NCBI GenBank assembly: GCA_000818945.1
Contig: KN805394.1
Location: 1-64,000, forward strand
Reading direction: 5' to 3'
Length of the DNA: 64,000 nt
Source: Schizochytrium sp. CCTCC M209059
Taxonomy: Eukaryota; Sar; Bigyra; Thraustochytrida; Thraustochytriidae
Part shown: in pieces, positions 58,141-64,000 of the stretch
Layout of the letters: every line of letters begins with the position of its first letter
Position numbering within the stretch: position 1 is the first letter of the stretch
Notes under the pieces: generated by a model
The model's input: the letters and a program-made list of their open reading frames with translations, nothing else
Told to the model about the DNA's origin: nothing
The model's database searches: none
Made by a program: the position numbers and the translations under genes

Positions 58141-59729
58141 GCAGATCCAGCATCGGTGACCTCTTCCACATAGTTTGCAGGAAAGATGCCCTCACTCTGG
58201 TTCGTAAGATTGCGGCCTTGCCACCACTGGCCGTCAATATCCTCGAGCTTTTCAATAAAATCGCCCTCTGCAAAACTCAAGTCTCCCTCTTCCTCGCCGT
58301 CAAAGGAAAACATGGCGCGGAACCGGGCGCTTCGCGCGGCCGCCGAGCCGCTCGTTTCCTCTTGCTTCTGTGAGGTCTCATTGTCTGCCGCAGCCTCGGC
58401 CGCTGTGGTCTCCGTTCGTGCCTTCTCTTCTTCCTGCTGTTGGCGCTCGCGTTCCTCTCGTTCCTGACGCTCACGTCGCTCACGTTCCTCTTGCTCCTGG
58501 CGTTCGCGTAATTCGCGTTCCTCTTGCTCCTGACGTTCGCGTCGTTCGCGTTCCTCTTGCTCCTCGCGTTCGCGTCTTTCGCGTTCTTGTCGCTCTTGTT
58601 GTTCTTGGTCTTGTCGCTCTTGTTGTTCGCGCTCTTCTTGCTCGCGACGCGCTTTTTCTTGCTCGCGCTCTTCTTGCTCGCGACGCTCCTTTTCCTGGGC
58701 CTCGCGCTCTTCTTGCTCGCGACGCTCCTTTTCCTGGGCCTCGCGCTCCTCGCGTTCGCGTTGTTCTTGGGCTTCACGGGTCTCGCGGTCTTCGCGTTCG
58801 CGCTTGGCGCGCTCCTCGCGTTCAGCGAGCTCTCGTTGCTCGCGTTGCTGGCGCTCTTCTCGTTCTTGGTTTTCACGTTCGGCGCGAGCGCGTTCTTCGG
58901 CCTCGCGAGCTTCGCGTTCCTTTTGCTGCCGAGCTTGGTCTTCATGGCGATTGTGCTCCTCTTGTTCATCTTTTTGCCGCTGAAGTCGCGTCACCTCATC
59001 TACCTTTTCTCGGCGCATGCGCTCGAGTTCTTCGGCGCGCTCTTGCTCGCGCTTACGCACCATCTCTTCGTACGCGTTCCGGCCACTCTTACGGCGTGCG
59101 GTCATTTCGGCAAGCTCTTTCCGTCGCGCCTCTTCCTCGAGCTGGGCCGCGGACTTGACGGATTCCTGGCCCACATAAGTGTTCGCTGCTTGCCCAGCAC
59201 GAAGCGCATCGAGCTCCTTTTGGCGCGCTGCCTTGATGGACTCTTCACGCTGACGTGCCGTCGACATGCCCGATGAACTCGCCAGAGAGAGCGGGGTCGC
59301 AGCCGGAGCATAGTCGGCCTTGACGGGGGTTCGCTGCTCTTGCTCGCTCTTGGCCTTGGCCTCGGCATCGGCCTTGGCTCTTGTTTCGGCTTCATGCTTG
59401 GCCTTGGCTTCGGCCTCGGCCTTGGCTCTTGCTTCAGCCTCGGCTTTGGCCTTGGCCTCGGCCTCGGCGCGCTCCTTGTCTTGCTTTGCACGGAGCTCCT
59501 CGGCAGCCTTGGCGTCTCTTTCAGCCTTTTCGCGAGCCGCTTTCTCCTCGGCCTGCTTACGTTTATTGGCGGCAGCCGTCATGGCGGTCTGCGACGGTCG
59601 CGCGGGCGGCTTGGGCGCTGCGCCAAGCCAATCGTCGTCCTCCTCGCCATTGTCGTCGCTATCGGCAAAGTCCTGCTCGTCCAGCTGCCGTCGCCGCACG
59701 GCTTCCGCGAGTCCAAATCTGTGCGCCAT
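58065..59729 (-). CDS. Coiled-coil SH3 protein, N-terminal part of a triple-SH3 gene
   Basis: 554 residues from ATG 59729 to a TGA at 58065. An acidic N-terminal patch (QDFADSDDNGEEDDDW) is followed by very long Ala/Lys/Glu and then Arg/Glu-rich helices (about 60-440) containing repeated QEERERRERQ-type heptads. An SH3 domain covers about 475-530 (FRAMFSFDGEEEGDL...QWWQGRN...GIFPANYV). After the SH3 the frame enters a 33-bp tandem repeat and stops with SPS. The next two SH3 domains follow in another frame at 57344-58140, so the real protein is probably about 800 residues with three SH3 domains. Such proteins link actin or endocytic partners through Pro-rich ligands; this role is inference. 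Confidence 0.8.
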   Translation of the reverse strand: MAHRFGLAEAVRRRQLDEQDFADSDDNGEEDDDWLGAAPKPPARPSQTAMTAAANKRKQAEEKAAREKAERDAKAAEELRAKQDKERAEAEAKAKAEAEARAKAEAEAKAKHEAETRAKADAEAKAKSEQEQRTPVKADYAPAATPLSLASSSGMSTARQREESIKAARQKELDALRAGQAANTYVGQESVKSAAQLEEEARRKELAEMTARRKSGRNAYEEMVRKREQERAEELERMRREKVDEVTRLQRQKDEQEEHNRHEDQARQQKEREAREAEERARAERENQEREERQQREQRELAEREERAKREREDRETREAQEQREREEREAQEKERREQEEREAQEKERREQEEREQEKARREQEEREQQERQDQEQQERQERERREREEQEERERRERQEQEERELRERQEQEERERRERQEREERERQQQEEEKARTETTAAEAAADNETSQKQEETSGSAAARSARFRAMFSFDGEEEGDLSFAEGDFIEKLEDIDGQWWQGRNLTNQSEGIFPANYVEEVTDAGSAPEEQSQGKRPNVAKRRARGPTSPS

Positions 59730-59785
59730 CCTTGTTCAACAACGCGCTTATTTAGCTCCTAAATAAAGCGCCCCACTGCGCGACC

Positions 59786-59819
<34 letters not shown>

Positions 59820-60693
59820 CGCTCGTCCGCGTCCGCGTCTGCGACCACGGTCGCGCTCTTCTCTGGTTCTGAGCCTCCCTGGCTTTTCGCGAGGGCTTCG
59901 TCGCGGCAAAGCGCGCGTCGCACGTACGCACTGCTCTCCGCTGGGCGGGCTGGCTGCCTGTCCTGCCCTGCTCTGCCGCGCCCCGCTCCGCCCGCGCCTC
60001 GCGTCGCCCGCGCGGTCTCTCGTTCCCGTTCTGCGGCCGCCGCGCCGCTGCTCTTGCTCCCTCTCCCTTTCGCGCGGGTTCTCGCACACAAGGGCGATCA
60101 GGCGATCTCTATCTTTCTGTGCAGGGCCCGAGGCCGCGCTCGGTCTGCCTGCCCGAGTGCGTCTGCGCGCCGACCGGGCCGCGGCGTCCTGCTCTGCAGC
60201 CTGAGTGCCCTGCTGCGCTCTCTTCTGTTTTCTGCTCTGCAGGCCGCACGGTCTGCACGGCCGGGCCCCTTGCGCCGAGCGAGGCCGTGCCGCGGTGGGT
60301 CAGCTCGCTTGTGCCGACTTTCTCGAACAGGGAGGGCCCACGAGGACTCGAAGGACGAGGACGAGGATTTGGGCGTCGTTTGTGCTGGGAGAACAACGGC
60401 TTTCCATCCTCGTGGGCCGCAGCAGAGCCAGAGCCGGAGGATGTCAGGTGATTGATTGTGGAACGTGCCGCTCTCGGTCGCGGCAAGCAAAGCCGATTCA
60501 TTGTGAATGTGAATGGAAAGGTGGTAGGGCATTTCAGGAGGTGGGAAAGGATAGGAGACCTGCTTAATAGAGTTTATGCAAAGGAAGAGCATATCAAGGT
60601 TGCAAAACAACGGAACGTGCACGCATGCACTTCTCAAACGTCCTTTCATACCTTCGTTTCTTCGTTCGTCCGTTCGTTCTTTCGTTCCGTAGC
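59730..60693. other. Intergenic region between the SH3 gene and the GFA-like gene
   Basis: The SH3 gene's 5' side is GC-rich with the hexamer repeat. The right part (60450-60690) is A/T-richer and holds (TTCG)n-like units near 60655-60695 beside the stop of the GFA-like gene. Open frames here are Arg/Pro-rich and domain-free. Confidence 0.55.
59780..59826. repeat. GCTCGT hexanucleotide repeat in the SH3 gene leader
   Basis: A (GCTCGT)n run on the plus strand lies about 50-97 bases upstream of the minus-strand start codon at 59729. It is the same hexamer as at 8436-8502 but in the opposite orientation relative to the gene. Confidence 0.9.
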
Positions 60694-61377
60694 TCACTGG
60701 ATCTTCTTGGATCCCTGGTCTTGGAAATAGACGGGTTCCTGATCGTAGTCGATGGGAGGACCAGACTTGGCATCGAACGCGTAGCACAAAATCACAAGGA
60801 GAAAGTCCAAAGGTGACAGATCCGATCGATTCGGGCCTCGCGTGGGCGGCGTTTGCGCTTCTTCGGGAAAGCTGAGCACTATCTTCTCGCCAAAGGCATC
60901 CGGGTTCTCGACGCAGACTTCGTAGACACCAATGAAGCCAAGATAGCGATACGTGTTAAAGACCGGCGCGCCACAACACGCGGCATAGACTCGCGAATTG
61001 AGAGCCTTGGGGTTCCGGTAGCTCAATTTAAGGTTTTCGACCCCACTTTCGAAGGTCACGTTCGCCTTGCGGGTCAAGCAGATCTTCGCGCACACCTTGC
61101 TCTCGTCGAATCCGGAGGCCTCAATTCCCTTTGCCTTGCTCTGCTCTTCCGCCCACTTTGTAAACATCGTGCAGCTCTCGCAGAAGCAGCGCGCACGCAT
61201 GATGTCCTCCTCAAGGGTTTCCAGGGTGCCGCGGATCTTGCCGCACGGGCAGCGCAGCGCCGACTTGAGGCGCGGCGCCTTGGCCCGTCGACGGAGACGC
61301 CAGAGCCATGCGGCCCCGGCCAGGGCCGCGCAGACCGCCGCCGCCGTCGCGACCGGCCGCTCCTCCACGAAGTCCAT
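60694..61377 (-). CDS. Membrane-anchored GFA/CENP-V-like zinc-site protein
   Basis: 227 residues from ATG 61377 (upstream frame to 61587 lacks a convincing start and crosses a CAGA repeat). A hydrophobic N-terminal anchor (about residues 10-28, ATAAAVCAALAGAAWLW) with following Arg residues suggests a tail facing the cytosol. Cys pairs CPCGK near 42, CFCESC near 62 and ACCGAP near 133 follow the spacing of the GFA (glutathione-dependent formaldehyde-activating enzyme)/CENP-V fold, which binds two zinc ions. A second hydrophobic stretch (LDFLLVILCYAF, about 196-207) lies near the C-terminus. Catalysis is uncertain, since many GFA-fold proteins are not enzymes. Confidence 0.65.
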   Translation of the reverse strand: MDFVEERPVATAAAVCAALAGAAWLWRLRRRAKAPRLKSALRCPCGKIRGTLETLEEDIMRARCFCESCTMFTKWAEEQSKAKGIEASGFDESKVCAKICLTRKANVTFESGVENLKLSYRNPKALNSRVYAACCGAPVFNTYRYLGFIGVYEVCVENPDAFGEKIVLSFPEEAQTPPTRGPNRSDLSPLDFLLVILCYAFDAKSGPPIDYDQEPVYFQDQGSKKIQ

Positions 61378-61698
61378 CCTTGCGCCCGTCGATCTGTCTG
61401 TCTTGTCTGTCTGTCTGTCTGTCTGCGTCTGTTGGTCTGAGGTCCCGGTTCTGCTCCAGATCTTTTTCGTTTCGACAATTGATGGGAGTGCCAGGGTTTT
61501 TGATTTGCTGACTGGCTGGCTGGCTGCCGGCCTGAATCGCGACACGACGACATGGGATGGTCCAAGCAATGTAAAAAAAAAGAACAACGAAGAGACCTCG
61601 TTCGACTGTGACCTCGTTGGGAGCTGTTCGTATCGTATATACCAAGAGAAATAAAGAAAAAAAGGAAGCCATTCGTTGTTATCGACAGACGTGTATGT
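61378..61698. other. Spacer upstream of the GFA-like gene
   Basis: This has a (TCTG)n run at about 61398-61424, (GGCT)n near 61510-61525, and an A-rich tract near 61570-61580. It should contain the promoter of the GFA-like gene and the 3' end of the GTPase gene. No gene is recognised. Confidence 0.6.
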
Positions 61699-63651
61699 TC
61701 ATGAAATGGTACAGCCAACCTGGGTGGACTTTGGTGAAAACCCAGCGAGGGAAGCGATTTGGTCCATGTGGGTCGAGTCACCGGGAGGAGCGCAATAGTT
61801 CTCCGCGGATATCTTCTCGCAGTGAGTATGTGCCATGTCGGTGAAGAGGTTGCACATCTCCTTGCGCTTTTCGACGTCGAGGCCGATACGCTCAAGTTGA
61901 CTGATCTTCTTATCGCGCGCCTCGACCAGTCGCGTGGCGACACGGCTGAGGGTGTCCGAGTCCTCCTTGAGAAAACTAATTTGAGAGACTGGGACTTCGG
62001 TGGAGCCTTGGCGCAAGCATTGAATAGCCTTTTCGCGGTAATGGTGGTACAGCTTGACAATGTGGGGCTCGAGCTCGCCGTCCTCCATGTCTGCGATCTG
62101 AAGCATGTCCAGATTATAGGCCCAAACGACCCGAGCCTCGAAAAAGGAAAGAAAGGTTCCCATCTTCGAAAATGCCCCTGCGTCCTCATCATTATTCATG
62201 GCCTCGAGAATGTAGCGCGTGTAGGCAGCATACATGTCCGCATACGAGGGCGGGTCCTCGGTGATTTCTTCGATTGTGTCGGCACGTCGCCAGCGGCGGC
62301 ACCACTTACGCAGAGGTGTGTTCCATTCTACCTGGACGGCGTTCGTGTTCCACTTTGTAAAGACGAGGAAGCACGACTGACGCATCTCTCCGAAGAGCTC
62401 CATTAGAGTCAATTCGTTGGCCATCGTCGCCGGCGTAGCGCGCGTGTTCGTGTCGAAACTAATGAGAACGTTGTTAATGATGCGCAATTTGCTGATCGAC
62501 TCTGTGGACATCATAATCTTGGACAAGAGCTCGGTATCGGTCACGGAGGTGTCCGCGCCCAGGCCTTGCGTATCAATGAAACTGACAAAGTGATCGTCCG
62601 AAATGTAGCCATCGTTCATCTGGCATCCGCGTGTGCCCTGTGCCTGCGCGCCACTTACGCGACACACATTGCGATTCAGCAGCATGTTCAGCGAGCTGCT
62701 CTTGCCCTGGCCCGTGCACCCTACGACAATGAGGTTAAAAGCGAGCTTTTTGCCTGCATTCTTTCGTGCGAGCAAGAGCTGATCCCGCTCGTACTTGGCC
62801 TTTTGCAGCTCCACCTTGACAGTTTCCATTGCGCGCAGGGAAAGGCTCCCTTCGGGCAAGAGATCCAACTCTTGCACCTGGCGCGTAAGGTTGTCGATGC
62901 GTCTCTCGAGAGCGGCGACCTCGTCTTCTTCGTCCTTGGACTCTTCCGCATCGGCTTGAGCATCAGCACAGCTCGCTGGCTCGCCATCGCCTACGCGGGC
63001 GTCAATATCCTTGCAAGTCGCATTTACGGCCTCTGCCTCCGACTCGTTTGCGCGTGGATTCGTGACGGTATTAGAATCGGCAGCCGACGGACAGCCCGTA
63101 GGCTCTGAGGTCATCTTTTCCAGAATCTCTCCGAATACGCGCGACTCTTCCGTCTCTTCCGGGTCCTCATTCGCTGTTGCTTCGCTGCAAGCGGTGGCCT
63201 CAGAGAACCTCCGCCCCGTCGACACGTCTCCCGTTCGCCCTCGTGCAGATGATGACTGCTCGCGCAAAGAATTGTTCGTCGGCCTTTGCTGTTCTGGGGC
63301 AAGCGGCGGTTCCGAAGCGAGCGCGCTCTCATTCGAGGCTACCAGCGATGCTCCTTCGCCCTTTACTTCGCAATCGTTATTGTCCTTGGTAATCGTTGCG
63401 GCCTGGGGCGTCGGGAACTGAAACTCGTAGGCACTGGCGCCTTCCTTCCTGTTGGTCTCGTTACCCTCGGCTGCGACGGCTTCAAGCGCTTCGATTACTT
63501 CGCCAGTTCCGAGTCGCGCTGCAGCGACTGCAATTTGGGCTGGATCCTTGGCGAGAAGAACATTCGACGCATCTCTGACGGAGGCGCCCTCACTGCGTTT
63601 TTCATAGAACCTCAGAATTGTCTCGAGCGTGGTCTGCGTAATGTCCCCCAT
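61699..63651 (-). CDS. AIG1/GIMAP-like GTPase with C-terminal CaaX box (5' end uncertain)
   Basis: From the only clear in-window N-terminal ATG (63651) the protein has 650 residues. The frame stays open to the window edge at 64000 without another ATG, so a 5' extension or upstream exon outside the window is possible. The first ~290 residues are disordered and acidic. The G domain has P-loop GCTGQGKSS near 312, switch/G3 DTQGLG near 360 and G4-like TKWN near 432, the layout of AIG1/IAN/Toc34-type paraseptin GTPases. A helical C-terminal region follows. The protein ends VGCTIS-stop: CTIS is a CaaX prenylation box with Ser at X, predicting farnesylation and membrane attachment. Such GTPases act on membranes in immunity, organelle or vacuole functions; the role here is unknown. 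Confidence 0.75.
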   Translation of the reverse strand: MGDITQTTLETILRFYEKRSEGASVRDASNVLLAKDPAQIAVAAARLGTGEVIEALEAVAAEGNETNRKEGASAYEFQFPTPQAATITKDNNDCEVKGEGASLVASNESALASEPPLAPEQQRPTNNSLREQSSSARGRTGDVSTGRRFSEATACSEATANEDPEETEESRVFGEILEKMTSEPTGCPSAADSNTVTNPRANESEAEAVNATCKDIDARVGDGEPASCADAQADAEESKDEEDEVAALERRIDNLTRQVQELDLLPEGSLSLRAMETVKVELQKAKYERDQLLLARKNAGKKLAFNLIVVGCTGQGKSSSLNMLLNRNVCRVSGAQAQGTRGCQMNDGYISDDHFVSFIDTQGLGADTSVTDTELLSKIMMSTESISKLRIINNVLISFDTNTRATPATMANELTLMELFGEMRQSCFLVFTKWNTNAVQVEWNTPLRKWCRRWRRADTIEEITEDPPSYADMYAAYTRYILEAMNNDEDAGAFSKMGTFLSFFEARVVWAYNLDMLQIADMEDGELEPHIVKLYHHYREKAIQCLRQGSTEVPVSQISFLKEDSDTLSRVATRLVEARDKKISQLERIGLDVEKRKEMCNLFTDMAHTHCEKISAENYCAPPGDSTHMDQIASLAGFSPKSTQVGCTIS

Positions 63652-64000
63652 CTGCTCGGGACCTTGCTCTTGAAGGGGGACCTCGAGGGCTGCCGCCGGC
63701 GCGTCGACGCGTAGAGCTCCTTCCTCCTCGCCGCGCGGCTCTCCCGTCCGCGCGCCTTGCGCAAGGTCGGCGGCGTTATCCTCTCCTCGTACGACGAGGT
63801 CGCGCTCGTCGTGGTGGGCTCTTGCTGCGAGCGGGTCCTGCTGCGATTTCCGCTCCGCGCAGTGCAGCGCGGCCTCGAGGGCCGAGCCCGCGGCGGCGGC
63901 GAGCGCCGCCGTCGACGTGCGCACGGCGGCGGCGCCCAGCTGCACGCGCGCAGCCCCGCTCGCTCGACCGGGCCGCGGCGCGCGAGCGGAGCGGGGGCGG

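Noticed and set aside
58370..59276. Leu/Val/Phe-rich plus-strand frames opposite the SH3 gene that resemble membrane proteins
   Set aside because: Antisense of Arg/Glu/Gln heptads gives Leu/Phe/Val/Ala-rich text; the minus-strand frame has a good ATG and a true SH3 domain.
1..64000. tRNA or rRNA genes
   Set aside because: I looked for paired A/B-box-like sequences and cloverleaf arms by eye and found none convincing; a covariance-model search would settle it.

Overview
The window looks like nuclear DNA of a protist with a compact, GC-rich, intron-poor genome. My best guess is a stramenopile of the thraustochytrid/labyrinthulomycete type. The reasons are very long uninterrupted reading frames for plainly eukaryotic proteins (Sec61 gamma, exocyst Sec3, DNA2, SKI2, PIG-G, PIG-Q), rare short GT-AG introns, short gaps with genes on both strands, and many microsatellites. 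The lineage is inferred from style and gene content; no rRNA or marker gene is present to prove it. One assembly gap of 56 Ns lies at 17871-17926.

Layout. 1-6.2 kb: simple repeats, then a 1,724-residue charged protein of unknown function with a recurring Trp-aromatic motif. 6.3-6.9 kb: a perfect 652-bp ATGT array. 7.2-16.3 kb: a UBA-PUB-UBX protein, a sterol desaturase/fatty acid hydroxylase family enzyme, a diphthine-ammonia-ligase-type ATPase, the GPI ethanolamine-phosphate transferase PIG-G/GPI7, and an alpha/beta hydrolase. 16.3-18.8 kb: gene-poor, with the gap and a diverged direct repeat. 18.8-31.1 kb: an EF-hand cation/Ca2+ exchanger, exocyst Sec3, and a 1,927-residue channel that joins ankyrin repeats to a polycystin (TRPP) extracellular domain and pore. 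31.2-32.4 kb: a small three-exon gene. 32.7-42.0 kb: DNA2 (Q-rich N-terminus), then a divergently transcribed ankyrin protein. 42.6-44.9 kb: tandem duplicate short-chain dehydrogenases, each with one 96-bp intron. 45.4-53.4 kb: Sec61 gamma, PIG-Q/GPI1, a YqaJ-type nuclease and SKI2 helicase. 53.4-56.7 kb: gene-poor, with a 17-bp tandem repeat and GC-rich low-complexity DNA. 56.7-64 kb: a 79-residue acidic protein, a coiled-coil/triple-SH3 protein whose frame breaks inside a 33-bp repeat, a membrane-anchored GFA-like zinc-site protein, and an AIG1-like GTPase with a C-terminal CaaX box that may run off the right edge.

There is no operon logic. Shared themes are the secretory/endomembrane system (Sec61 gamma, Sec3, PIG-G, PIG-Q, UBX protein), nucleic-acid maintenance (DNA2, SKI2, YqaJ nuclease) and calcium/cation transport (exchanger, polycystin). 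The most unusual items are the ankyrin-polycystin fusion, the YqaJ nuclease, the five-copy Trp motif in the first protein, the gene-conversion pattern in the dehydrogenase pair and the 17-bp repeat array.
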